Assembly (NCBI GenBank): GCA_907164885.2 | Contig: OU015492.1 | Location: 190,563,766 to 190,627,765, forward strand | From: Dolomedes plantarius | Lineage: Eukaryota; Arthropoda; Arachnida; Araneae; Dolomedidae | Length of the DNA stretch: 64,000 bases | Direction of reading: 5' to 3' | Shown: piece after piece, positions 33,851 to 44,556 of the stretch | Position numbering within the stretch: the first letter of the stretch is position 1 | Layout: each line of letters starts with the position of its first letter | Made by a program: the position numbers and the translations under genes | Notes under the pieces: model-generated | Database searches by the model: none | Seen by the model: the letters and a program-made list of their open reading frames with translations, nothing else | Told to the model about the DNA's origin: nothing

Positions 33851-34531
33851 TAGGGTTTGACGGTTTTTCAAATCCGGTTTAAAAAAAACCGGTTTTTAAA
33901 ATAAATTTGTCACATTTGAAAACCGGTTTTTAAATTAAGAAAACCGATTTAAAAGAATTCAAATTATTATGTAAAAATTAATTTTTAACTTATTTGATGT
34001 CTTAAAGACCCTGAAAAAAAACTTACAAATCCAAAGACACTGAAAGCTGAATTTTCCTTATTTGAGGCAACGAATAAAAGAACCAAAAACTTAGATTTGT
34101 TATTTGATGCCCTGAAAACGATAAAACCAAGCTCAGTAGCTAGTGAACGAGTATTTTCAATGTCAGGCAATATTGTGTCCAAAATAAGAACAAGACTTAG
34201 CACCGTTCAGTGGATATTTTGTGTTTTTTAAAATCCTTTTTTTCTTAGGAGAAATTAAAATTAGTTAAATAAATATAAATATTATTTGAAATTTGGAATT
34301 TTTGTTTGAGTTTTCGTTATTTTGTGTAAGTAATGTGCATTTCTTAATTTTATTTTATATTTTGAGTTTGATATTGATTTCGTTTTTTGTTATTTTATAT
34401 AAATTAAATAAAATATTTTTCCCTATTCTATTTTTTTTGACAAAAATTCAAAAACCGGCTAAAACCGGTTTTTTGGAAATCTGGAATTCGAAAACCGGTT
34501 TTTCATAAAGTAGGTTTTTGTATAAACCCTA
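33851..34531 (+). mobile_element. 681-bp internally deleted hAT element nested in LINE
   Basis: Ends are TAGGGTTTGACGG and TATAAACCCTA, flanked by a perfect 8-bp duplication GTTGCAAT (33843-33850, 34532-34539). Several AACCGGTTTT palindromes crowd both subterminal regions. It retains only the end of a hAT transposase gene (34025-34231). Confidence 0.9.
34025..34231 (+). pseudogene. hAT transposase C-terminal (dimerisation) fragment
   Basis: The open frame reads TNPKTLKAEFSLFEATNKRT, LDLLFDALKTIKPSSVASER and VFSMSGNIVSKIRTRLS before TAA. 'P..S.ASERVFS..G.IVS..R.RL' is the hallmark of the hAT C-terminal dimerisation region. The BED finger, the catalytic domain and most of the gene are absent, so this is the remnant of an autonomous element reduced by internal deletion. 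No start codon is expected. Confidence 0.85.
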
Positions 34532-35462
34532 GTTGCAATGTGTGTGGAAACCTGGATATTATTCAGGCTCCAGAGCATTTTACTGGGCCTTGTTGCCCTC
34601 TAGATTATTGTAGCATCCAGATACACCTCGAATTGGATCAAAAATTGATAAGAAGGATATTAGCCATCTTGAACTTCGGACTATCACTCGAGACTATTGA
34701 TAATAGGTATCCTAAAGATCAGTAGACTCGCGTGTATACTGATGGCTCCTTATTAGATGGAAATGTTGGTGCGTCAGCTGGCATCTACAGCGAACATTTC
34801 TCATTTTAGAAGACGGTTGGTAGCAATACAACTAGCTTCGATGGTGAGGTGGAGGCCATTTCTGTGGCCTTAGATTATGGCTAGAAGACACATTTTTAAC
34901 AAAGTTGTTATTCTTTCCGATTCATAGCTACCCTCCAAGTTATTTCCAGTAATAAATTGAGGGACTCGAAGCGTATCTATACGTGGTCACTCACTTTTAA
35001 ATTCCCTGTCTGAATCTATAGCACTGCAGTGGGTCTCATCTCACTGTGGGGTGGAAGGAAATGAGAGGGTAGACTTATTAGCGAAAGAAGGTACTCCTAT
35101 CACTCTAAGGACGAGGTCTTTCATGACCTTTTATTCTGCAAAGCGTGTTATTAAACTTGAATTTAATAAAAGATTCAAGCTACTGGCTAACTATGCTAAA
35201 GATAAGGCCTGGGAGTGCCTGGCTTCCACTATCCCGAGGTTTTCTTGTGCCTCTCTTGTTGCAATGTTTCGTCATTTGACTGGAAACGACTGCCTCAGTG
35301 CTCATTTGTTAAGGATTGAAATTAGTGACTCTCCCAACTGCATTTTATGTAATTCTGGACGATCTATGAACTGGGAACATTTGGACACATGCACTACGTT
35401 GTACGGTTTTATTTCTGTTGTTCAAAAATATTGGAAAGCTAGAAGGCTTAGTTACCAAACGC

Positions 35463-35511
35463 CTGACATTTGTAAATAAATAAATAAATAAAATAAAATA
35501 AAATAAATAAC
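35463..35511 (+). repeat. LINE 3' tail (AAATA)n/(AAATA A)n
   Basis: A run of TAAATAAATAAATAAAATAA type directly follows the LINE C-terminal region. A similar tail ends the LINE fragment at 58.4-59.1 kb. Short simple repeats at the 3' end are usual for this LINE group. Confidence 0.75.
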
Positions 35512-35739
35512 TCTATATCAATCTCACACAAATTATACAGAGGTTAGTACTAATATTATTTTTAAATAACTGTAACAAAAATACGCAAAATACGAGTCTC
35601 AAGCTTCCATCACGTGGACGAGAGATCAAAATCCGGCTAGGGCATTACTCATTTTCTTGTGCTGTCCTTGCTTGTTTCTCTATTGGGTGTTCCTATAACA
35701 GAGAAAGTAGTTTTCAGAAATAGTGATCTGTATGGGTGA
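35512..35739. other. short unannotated spacer
   Basis: Nothing recognised between the LINE tail and the tandem array. Confidence 0.4.
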
Positions 35740-36172
35740 ATGCATTCTAGTTAAGTGTTTGACTCATTGGGAAAAAATTAATAAAAGGTAGCCAGTTAAG
35801 GCATAGGGCTCAAACTATTTATCTGAAAACAAGATGTCTCAAGATAAGTGCCTGACTCATTGGGTAAAAAAATCAATAAAAGGTAGCCAGTTAAGGCATA
35901 AGGCTCAAACTATTTATCTGAAAACAAGATGTCTCAAGATAAGTGTCTGACTCATTGAGTAAAAAAATCAATAAAAGGTAACCAGTTAAGGCATAAGGCT
36001 CAAACTATCTAGCTGAAGACATGATGCCTTAAGATAAGTGCCTGACTCATTTGGGGAAAAAATCAATAAAAGGTAGCCAGTTAAAGCATAAGGCTCAAAC
36101 TGTCTATTCCAAGACAAGAGTCCTTAACTGGCTAATTTTATTGATTTTTTTTTCCAATGAGCCAGGCACTTA
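35740..36172. repeat. ~94-bp tandem array (4 units) capped by an inverted copy
   Basis: GACTCATT starts at 35761, 35854, 35949 and 36044 (spacings 93, 95, 95). Units share AATAAAAGGTAGCCAGTTAA and GGCTCAAACT. At 36118-36172 a partial unit lies in the opposite direction (TTAACTGGCTAATTTTATTG to GAGCCAGGCACTTA), so the array ends in a potential hairpin. Confidence 0.85.
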
Positions 36173-36311
36173 TTTTCAGGGCATTCCCTCATTGTTAGAG
36201 TCAATTTGAAAGAGTTTTCATTTGAAAGACTGCAACTAGCGAAGTGAAAAGTTTTTTTTTTTTTAAATTAAAGGAGTTCAACGAATATACCAGCAAATTA
36301 CCAACATAATA

Positions 36312-37530
36312 CACTGAAGTGCCACTGAATTAGGGATAGCAAAGCCTATGCAAATTGTGTAGCGCTGCGCATCATGTATGCGCAAGTGAGGGCGCTGTGG
36401 TAACTGCATATATAGAGCGTACTGTGGTTGTTCTGAATTAGTTGTTGGAATTGCCAGTATGGGTAAACTGCCTGATTTAGACGCCTTCGATCGCGGACAA
36501 ATCGTAGGTGCGCGACGCATGGGCCATTCAATTTCCGAAATCATCAGACAGCTAGGATTTTCAAGGTCGACAGTGTCAAGAGTATACCAAGAATACATGG
36601 ATGGTGGAAAAAAACTAGTGATCGGGCAAACTGCAAAGGACAATTAGCCTTGACAGTGCGTGGTGAGAGACGGCTCAGGCGTATTGTACGTAGCCAGCGA
36701 AGCCAAACATTAGCTCAAATTACCACCCAGTTTAATGACGGTGCCAGTCGTACAGTCAGTAAACGGACTGTGCAACGCTCGCTTCACCGTATGGGTTTCG
36801 GGAGCCGTCGACCTACGAGAGTACCATTGCTCTATACTCGCCATCGGGCTGCACGTCTTGCCTGGGCAAGAGATCACAGAGACTGGAGTGTAGAGAACTG
36901 GAAACGAGTAGCATGGAGTGATGAGTCTCGATTCCGACTACTTAACGCCGACGGGAGGCTGAGAATATGGCGTCAGGCTCATGAAGCCATGGATCCTGCA
37001 TGCCTGGCTGGAACTGTACAAGGGCATGGTGGCTCAATCATGGTGTGGGGTGTTTTTTCGTGGCACAGTTTAGGATCTTTGGTGCGTGTACCAACCTCCC
37101 TCAATGCAATTCGGTACGTAGAGTTGCTGGGTGATCACCTCCATCTGTTTATGCTGTTCTGTTATCCGCACGGTAATGGAGTTTCCCAGCAAGACAACTG
37201 TACCTCTCACAAGTCCCGGTTGGCTACTGGCTGGTTGGATGAGCATTCCTCTGACTTCTCTGTGATGAATTGGCCACCTAGAAGCCCAGACTTAAATCCT
37301 ATTGAGCATCTTTGGGATGTTTTGGAACAAGGCGTGAAAGGCCATCACACAGCACCAAAGAACCTTAGTGAATTATGGACAGATTTAGCCAATATTTGGC
37401 AAGCCATTCCCGTGGAACATTTCCAGAAACTTGTTGAATCTATGCCTCGTCATGTGGCAGCCGTTATCAAGGCCAGAGGAGGCTCAACTCGTTACTAGGT
37501 AGGTATCCCTAATTCAGTGGCACTTCAGTG
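36312..37530 (+). mobile_element. full-length Tc1/mariner element, 1219 bp
   Basis: Perfect 27-bp TIRs at 36312-36338 (CACTGAAGTGCCACTGAATT...) and 37504-37530, flanked by the TA target duplication (36310-36311, 37531-37532). Length and layout (TIR, ~120-bp leader, one transposase gene, short trailer) are those of a complete Tc1-type element. The perfect TIRs and single visible frameshift point to recent insertion. Confidence 0.95.
36459..37498 (+). pseudogene. Tc1-type DD36E transposase with one frameshift
   Basis: Cut-and-paste transposase acting in the nucleus on its own TIRs. The first frame (36459-36647) begins MGKLPDLDAFDRG and holds an N-terminal helix-turn-helix (GHSISEIIRQLGFSRSTVSR). 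It runs into a premature stop after an A7 run (36608-36614). One more A would restore the frame into the second part (36650-37498), so the lesion is most simply a 1-base deletion. The second part has a second HTH-like segment (RTVSKRTVQRSLHRMGF) and the catalytic triad: D in WSDESRF (codon 36920), D in QQDNCTSH (37193) and E in SPDLNPIEHLWD (37304). I count 36 residues between the second D and the E, against 34 in classical Tc1. That spacing defines the DD36E group known as Incomer. The ending GGSTRY is complete. Apart from the frameshift no damage is visible. Confidence 0.93.
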
Positions 37531-37532
37531 TA

Positions 37533-38688
37533 TTAACATATTTGAATGCATATGTTGGTATTTCAGAATAAAAGAGTCCAGGAAAATCATAAGGTAGAAA
37601 GTAACTAGCAGGAGACAATTAAGTTCCTTCCATCTATAGGAGTTACTGCAAAGAACAGGAAAGTACAAAAGAGATGATTATCTGAAACTGAGAAACATAA
37701 GGAAAAGAAAATTTTAAATGTAAGACGACCGTGATCATTTACGCAAAATTTACCTTTAAAAAAGTCAGAATTCCTGCTTTAAGCTTAGCATACCTACAAA
37801 ATTTCATGACATTCTCTCTTAATAACTTTTTTTACAAAATCTTTCCAATAAGACAGTTGGCATGTCACTTCTCAACTCAGGCCAAACCGAAGAGCAAAAT
37901 GTTTGTTGTTAAATGCATAGATTGCTAAAATTCATAGAGAAAAACATATCACAGCTCCACGTTTCAAACGCTCGAGATCAGTTTTCTGCACTTCGTGCCA
38001 TTAGGTGACGTTCCATGAAACTGCCTTATTTGTCAAAGCTGGGCTTGAATATCTATTTACCAAAGTTTCTCTCCCGGGAACAGAGCACTCGGCTCAGAGT
38101 CATCTCCATAATTTTCGGTCCCGTGCTTTTCATCATTAAAATATTTGTTTATGATTTACACGAGAGTTTAGGAGATAAAAGACCACCCGAGGTTGTAAAA
38201 TAATGGCCGCCGTTTCCCAACACGAGCTCCTCATGCACGGGACGCTCCGCTCACGATCTGTCATTGTCACCAAGCTCACGGAACTGTCCACTGCGGGGGA
38301 GACATTTCCAAGTCAAGGTCGGGAAGGAAGAAGACGGGCAGGAAAATCCGTGTCAAAGAACGGGTGTCTGGGGAGAGCAAAAAATGTATTTGGATAAGAC
38401 ACTTGTAGATTTCCCCCCCTCCTCCCCCCTCGGTCTATTTTTTTTTTTTTTTTTTTTTTTTTGGCCAAGTCTAATTTGTCGGGCTTGATGGCGTAGAGAT
38501 CCCCTGCTGTTGATGAGATTGCGATTTGTGGGTGCGCCTCAGAAACAGATTTGGCGATATATGTCCAAAGATGGCTGCGAAGTAAGGCGGTGTCCTGACA
38601 TGGAGTTGATGATAAATTTAGTATAAAAGGAATTTCGCTCCTCTTTGCGAATTCTCTTTGTCACTCACTTCCTTTCTCTCATTGCCAT
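37533..38688. other. unique-looking sequence, no gene confirmed
   Basis: Bases 38180-38410 are GC-richer (TAATGGCCGCCG, CGGGACGCTCCG) and carry three overlapping ORFs of 62-74 codons, none recognisable. A 25-base T run lies at about 38438-38462, preceded by C-runs. Possibly conserved non-coding DNA; no proof. Confidence 0.3.
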
Positions 38689-38692
38689 GATA

Positions 38693-38731
<39 letters not shown>
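38689..38731. repeat. (TA)n microsatellite
   Basis: About 40 bases of TA, directly before the dispersed repeat at 38732. Confidence 0.9.
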
Positions 38732-39487
<756 letters not shown>

Positions 39488-40062
39488 AACTATTTATTTA
39501 CATTTTATTAATCAATTTAACTATAAATTTAATTATAACATTCATACTGTTTTCGTTATTGATTTTATTATGATTTATTTTTCCTGTTTTCCATGACTAT
39601 GATTTTTTAAAACAGGATTTTAATTTTATATGGAACTCATTTATTCTAGTGTTATTAAATACTTTGAAGCTCGTTTTGCGTTTACGATATTTAAGGTGTT
39701 GATATAAATGTGTTAATTTAATTATGATTTATATTATTTTACACTTTTTTTATGATTCTTCTTTTTTTTATGATTTACTTATAATTCGTTTCTTAAATTA
39801 TGATTTGAATTATAAGTATCATCATTTGAATTAATAATTTTCTAATATTATTAATTACTTTCCTTCTTTTTTTTGAGTTTGCAAGTACTTAAACTGTTAA
39901 TTTAATTAGGAATTTTATGACTATGCTACATAGTTACGACTTTAACAATATATAAAAATTATTCATTTAATATTTATAGTTCTCTTACATTAATTCAATT
40001 TCATTCCCTTTTTGCATTTACAGATATTCAAGCTTGTTGGCTGATTTGCAGCACTTGGTATT
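39488..40062. other. very AT-rich sequence, no gene seen
   Basis: Low-complexity AT-rich DNA without ORFs of note. Confidence 0.4.
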
Positions 40063-40200
40063 GTTGTTGTTGTTTCTAATGCCTGAATACCTGGCCGGAA
40101 GTATTCCAGATCAGGTTCATGTAGGCTAGCTGGCTGAGGTGTGCCGTTCTGGATTATAATGGTTTATAATCACGCCACAAGGGTTGGAGTCTGATTTAAC
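40063..40200 (+). repeat. (GTT)-headed dispersed repeat
   Basis: TTGTTGTTGTTGTTTCTAAT, GGCCGGAAGTATTCCAGATC and TGTAGGCTAGC; related to 16178 and the minus strand of 20500. It immediately precedes a SINE-B copy. Confidence 0.45.
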
Positions 40201-40204
40201 CGCC

Positions 40205-40600
40205 AGGTTGATGGCCGAATGGCTAAGGCGCTGGCATTCAGTTCAGATCCTGTGGGTTCGACACCAATGCTGGCATGTATGCTTGTAGCCGTCCAGAATC
40301 GGCTTTAAACTATAGGTCCCGGTCTAATTAGGGCTCGTGTAGCAAAAAGTTGACCGTAGTGGTCCAACCAAAAGCGATTTAGCCAGGGGTCCCCTTCATT
40401 TTCACCGAGCATCCCCAGGGGCGACATCTGGCAGGATTGTACCCTTTTCCACCCACTCTGACCTCATAGAGGGACTTTCCAGTCTACGAGTTTAACGTGA
40501 CCTTATGGACACGGTGGTATTTAATCGGGCTTGTTGCGATTCCAACCGAGCATCCTTAACTCCGAAAGCCGACGCGTTACCACTAGTTACCTCGGGCCCA
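40205..40600 (+). mobile_element. tRNA-derived SINE (SINE-B), long copy
   Basis: A box GATGGCCGAATGGCTAAGGC and B box GGGTTCGACACC, with the usual ~40-base spacing. The body includes AGGTCCCGGTCTAATTAGGG and CTCGTGTAGCAAAAAGTTGA, shared with 11700-11875 and with 55140-55250 (both minus). The last ~200 bases (GAGGGACTTTCCAGTCTACG...) are not seen in the other copies. Confidence 0.7.
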
Positions 40601-40706
40601 GCCATTGGTATTCTGATCGTTTTGTCTGCTTATTAATTTATGCGAATTGGTTCTTCACTTGACGAATGTTTGGCGCAGCTTGTCCAATTTGGACCTTGCG
40701 TCATAA

Positions 40707-40843
40707 CAGTGGCGTAGCGAGCATAACTGGCCGCCCGGGGTACGATACCTTTTTGGCGGCGCCCCCCATGGTCTTGGGGACCACTGGGGAGAGGGGCACC
40801 TGGGACATGATTGACCCCCCTTTCCCCCCTCGCTACGTCACTG
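40707..40843. mobile_element. 137-bp hAT-type MITE
   Basis: Ends CAGTGGCGTAGCGAG and CTCGCTACGTCACTG are inverted repeats. A perfect 8-bp duplication CGTCATAA (40699-40706, 40844-40851) flanks it. GC-rich interior with C-runs; non-coding. Confidence 0.9.
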
Positions 40844-40851
40844 CGTCATAA

Positions 40852-41305
40852 AACCCAAAACAATCAACCAACCCTTGGTATCTTTCAGAAGAATGGACTT
40901 TCCGGTCACTCTGTGTGACCGAAGTGTGACCGAATCTGTAAGTTTGTATCATAACAGTCCCCGAGACCGATTTATCTTCACGTTTCTATATGACTTGGGT
41001 GCTTAGGTCACATGGCCAGTCTATCTGTTTGGACGGTTAATGAGAAGATTTTTTTAACGTTATTTTGGGGATGTGTAGAGCACAATAGTTTGTTTACATT
41101 AGAGATCAGACTGTTCAGACAGACACTTTTAGTTTGTTGGTGATATTTGTGCTACTGAGGATAATACATTAATCATAAACTGTCTCTTGTGCTGCATCTA
41201 TATTAATACGGATGTTATGTCAGATATGTTTTTTCCTCATTTAAGTATGAAATATATAAGTAAAAAAATTTTAGGTAGTCTCTTCTAACGAAATTTCCGC
41301 GGGTT
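40852..41305. other. no gene seen
   Basis: Unremarkable sequence. A short GTGTGACCGAA repeat lies near 40912-40934. The segment 41273-41305 is the inverted counterpart of 21120-21160. Confidence 0.35.
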
Positions 41306-41734
41306 ATTAACGTTTAGGATTACTTTCATGCAAAAAGATTTATGTACACCTACGCAGATGTTGACAGTAATTAAACTTTTTAATGACATCACAGAATGAT
41401 AATAAAAGCAAACGATTTTTAAATTTAAAAGTTCAGTGCGATTGATAATGGCAAAATAAAAAAAGGCTAGCGCGCGCCATCTAGGGGAAGAAAAATTGTG
41501 CAATTCGAAATTAACAATTCCTACGAAGCGGAGATCTTAATCTTTGAAATGGTACCTCATTTATCGATTTTGGTTAAGTATGAAGGGAGTGGAGGGATAA
41601 AAAAAAGAAAAAAAACCGTTTAGAAATAATATTCTGCCACTCTTGTTTTACTCGTATAACTCGCGACGACGGTATTAAAGTATGAAATTTTGCTTTACCA
41701 CGGACCGTTATGGGGGAATATAATCCTACGTTAA
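41306..41734. mobile_element. MITE with GTAGGATTAC-type ends, copy 3
   Basis: Left end TTAACGTTTAGGATTAC, right end TAATCCTACGTTAA. Near the right end TTTTGCTTTACC, CGGACCGTTATGG and GGGAATATAATCC are the complement of the start of copies 1 and 2. The interior is mostly unrelated AT-rich sequence. Confidence 0.5.
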
Positions 41735-42700
41735 AAATGAAGGTAAGCTAAATTGCTATAACATCTTGGTATTTATTAATTTGCCATATTTCAGTTTCAA
41801 CTGAACTATATATATTTTCCAAATTATCCTTGTTTACTTCATACAGTATTATTTTAACAATAGTGAAGTATTTTTATCCAAGCATATTTCATCCGTCTCT
41901 CTCTCTCTCTCTCTCTCTCAAGCAACTAAGATGTCTAAATGGATGGAATTTAGAGCTCGAAAGCGTATAGCTGAAGCTATATAGCATCATTTTCAGCTGA
42001 AGCGATCCAGCAATTTGGAAAATTTACGAATTATTGAAAAAATACATCCCCATAATCGAGAAACGTATAAATGACGCTCTTCTGCACATACATTCCCAAG
42101 CAAGCATTAACTAGTAAAGGAAAACCCCGAGTGAAAAATAATAACTCCAAAAGAGTAATGAATGCTGATTAACATACATCCATTGTCATGTATACATTTA
42201 TTCAGACTTTAAAATTGACTATTTAACTTATCAGGTCAGTTCGGAAACATCGCCACATAGCTTGGGGGTGCACAGGTTAGCGCATCTTTCCCGGTTTGGT
42301 TCCTTGACTAGACAGGTGTATTTTAAGTGAAAAAACGATAATAAATGGGAGCAAAGTGGCAGAGCTGTTGTTAAAATTTTTTACTTATTCCAGATTACCT
42401 TCGTATTGGAATTTCAGCTTTTGACTTTTCTTTATATACACGCACACACATATACTAAAGCATTCGTGTTTTACAGGCTGTGAGTACTTTAAACTGATTT
42501 CAATGTTGTACGAACACAAAGGTTTATTTTGAGATGATTTGGTTTCATATTCCAGTCAATTTATCATTCTTAATTTAAATTAATTATTTCTCGCTCTTGT
42601 AACTTTACTATGCTGAACAAAGAATGCTTTAAATGACAACAATCTTGACTAATTTGTATCTTTTCAAAATATTTTAAAGTTTTCCCTTCTTGGTCTAGAG
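41735..42700. other. AT-rich sequence, no gene seen
   Basis: Contains a (TC)n microsatellite at about 41889-41919. No ORF of note. Confidence 0.4.
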
Positions 42701-43021
42701 CAGGGGTCGGCAACGCGGTGCCAACGAAACAATTTTAAAGTGCCCGCCACTTTATCTAAATTTTAGGTATTTGAGTTTAGAAATCTGATTTTAGATATTT
42801 TTGATTATTTGAGTTTAAATATTTGACTGAGAGAGATCAATAGAGGAAAGGTATTTGAGCGGTTTTTAAATTTATTACTACAGGTGAAAAAATTTCTATT
42901 ATGCAGGAATGAAATTTGTTTAGAATTAGAGGGGAAAAAAACCTTGGTTAATTGAGCTAGGCTTTCTAACTGATTTAACTGTAACATTGAACTACAGGGT
43001 AGAAATCATCATATTTCTTCT

Positions 43022-44038
43022 ATGACAAGTACGATAAATGCATTTAAAGTTAAACCGGTGCACTGGAAATCGCATATGAAGAAAGATAATCTATCACATT
43101 TCCCAAATTTAAAAATGACGATAGAAAATTATGACGATGGAAGTTCTACCACCTATCCGTTTGCCAAACATTTTGATTCCTTATTGGCAGAACTCAATAC
43201 CAGCTTTGAAGAATTCTGCGAATCGGAGGCATTCTTGGCGTTTTTTATTAATCCTTTCTCTCATACAGAGGACGATGTGACTAATAAAATCGCAACATGT
43301 TTTGATATTTCCAATACGGAGGACTGACAATTCGAAATTATAAATATAAGAAATGACATTGAATTAAAATTACATCAAAACGAAGAAAAATTCTGGAATT
43401 TTGTGAATGGAAATAGCTTCCCATTGTTAAGAAAATGTGCTCTGAAATTGAACTGTCTTTGCGCATCGACAAATAATTGTGAGTACAGTCGAACCCCGTT
43501 ATAGCGAACCCGGTATATAACGAACTCCCGGATATAACGAACGAGAATTTTGGTCCCGTCGTTTTCCTATTGCACGTAATTTAATTAGTATTGTGTCAGT
43601 TTAAAGTAATCGATTTTAATCGATTTAATTCATTAATTATCATTTTTAATAGATTTTATCATTTTTTTAATACATCATTATTGAATACACATTGCAACTA
43701 ATGAGTTGTGCATTTTGTGAACTCTAGCATTTTTCTTAACGATTCGGATAAAGCGAACAAAACCTTTGGTCCCTTGAAGTTCGTTATAACGGGGCTCGAT
43801 TGTATTAAGCTGAAAATTGTGTTTTTTACTCTTCCAAGATTTAACGGTTCGGACAGATTTAACAGTTCCAGATCTTAACGGTTCGGATATAGCGAACCAC
43901 CGGATAAAGCGAACAAACATTTGGTCCCTTGAAGTTCGTTATAACGGGGTTCGACTGTATTTGTTTTCCAATATGAAATACTTAAAATCAAAGCACCAAT
44001 CAAGCCTCACTGACACTCATTTGTACCATTGCCTGTGA
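43022..44038 (+). pseudogene. hAT transposase C-terminal part, GTF2IRD2/ZBED-like, broken
   Basis: The frame from 43022 encodes INAFKVKPVHWKSHMKKDNL, SHFPNL, then FAKHFDSLLAELNTSFEEFC, an in-frame TGA at 43325-43327, QFEIINIRNDIELKLH, LRKCALKLNCLCASTNNCE and then an insertion. This series is typical of the hAT group from which vertebrate GTF2IRD2 and ZBED5-like genes derive. After the MITE at 43486-43957 and one TA copy are left out, the frame continues without a base lost into LFSNMKYLKSKHQSSLTDTH, giving the hAT hallmark 'CE.LFS.MK..KSK.RS.LTD.HL'. The BED finger and the first catalytic acidic residues are missing. One stop, one insertion and an N-terminal deletion make it non-functional. 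Host co-option is unlikely. Confidence 0.8.
43486..43957 (+). mobile_element. pogo-like MITE copy 5, with internal partial duplication (472 bp)
   Basis: Starts CAGTCGAACCCCGTTATAGC and ends GGGGTTCGACTG, with TA at 43484-43485 and 43958-43959. A complete right end already occurs at about 43790-43802. It is followed by a second right-end segment (43842-43957), so the copy is longer than the ~335-bp norm. It lies in the hAT transposase gene. Confidence 0.85.
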
Positions 44039-44125
44039 ACTGGGAATTACCATTGTACCATTGCCTGATAACCATTGCACTGACACTCATTTGTACCATT
44101 CCCATTGCCTGAGAACTGGGAATTC
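44026..44125. repeat. short local duplication
   Basis: CATTTGTACCATT, CCATTGCCTG and GAACTGGGAATT each occur two or three times within 100 bases, inside the hAT element. Confidence 0.7.
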
Positions 44126-44556
44126 GACTTAAGTGCCACATTACGAGTTGACCCAGATTTGCATTGACAAATATTGCATTAATTATCAATTTTAAGATTA
44201 TTTTGTTTAAATTGAAATTTGAATTTATGTATCAAAAATGTCACATTAATATTTTCCTGTTTAAATATTAACCCCACTCCGTCTCCTCCTCTTCATCCAT
44301 CGGTGTCCGCCGAACTCCCGCATTTCTGAAATATGCCCTTCTAGTCAAAAAGATTGCCGACCCCTGGTCTGGAGTCTAGAGAGACCGCCTACCGTTTCTC
44401 TGAAAAAAAGTCCATTTTGCCTTAAACGAAAAATTATCATTCATCCTACAGATGGGTGCAACAAAATTCACAAGCTATTTTAGAAATTTCAGTTTCATTT
44501 ACAGCACTCTTGTTAATTTAACCTTTTTCAATTCCTACTATTAGTTCACACTCTCT

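Larger units (their letters stand above)
32979..35480 (+). pseudogene. decayed jockey/R1-like LINE (RT thumb, RNase H, C-terminal CCHC)
   Basis: This is a non-LTR retrotransposon remnant read on the plus strand in several broken frames. In order: RILQWNAGR (32979-33005), which resembles the start of a LINE endonuclease; SLERLDI and CRDNDKILNLDK (about 33020-33090) from the end of the RT palm; KRLAGCKRGCNRNTLVTTYK and MYIKPVFKYCNEILVTAS (33480-33600), RT thumb; an RNase H domain with YTDGS (34736-34750), FDGEVEAIS (~34840) and SSHCGVEGNERVDLLAKEG (35036-35092), keeping the D/E/D carboxylates; and FRHLTGNDCLSAHLLRIEIS with C-x2-C...H-x3-C (35267-35400). Stops and frameshifts occur throughout (for example a TAG in SLERLDI*CRD and TAG after EHFSF). 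It ends in an (AAATA)n tail and is interrupted by two hAT elements. It cannot be functional. Confidence 0.85.
42701..44366 (+). mobile_element. hAT (Charlie-like) element, 1666 bp including a nested MITE
   Basis: TIRs CAGGGGTCGGCAA (left) and TTGCCGACCCCTG (right, 44354-44366) are the classic Charlie-type hAT ends. The flanks GTCTAGAG (42693-42700) and GTCTGGAG (44367-44374) match at 7 of 8 bases. The interior carries the 3' part of a transposase gene, split by a pogo-like MITE (43486-43957). The 5' part of the gene is deleted. Confidence 0.9.

Noticed and set aside
35740..36172. CRISPR-like array at the 94-bp repeats (also 11.9, 44.5 and 54.5 kb)
   Set aside because: Units are contiguous tandem repeats without unique spacers, in eukaryotic DNA; they are minisatellites.
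40205..40275. Functional tRNA gene (also considered at 926, 6087, 11870, 45280, 60295)
   Set aside because: A and B boxes are present, but acceptor and other stems do not pair fully, and the units carry repeated non-tRNA bodies; they are SINEs.
43022..43327. Host gene related to GTF2IRD2
   Set aside because: The sequence lies between hAT TIRs with a target duplication, has an in-frame stop and a MITE insertion; it is a transposon relic.
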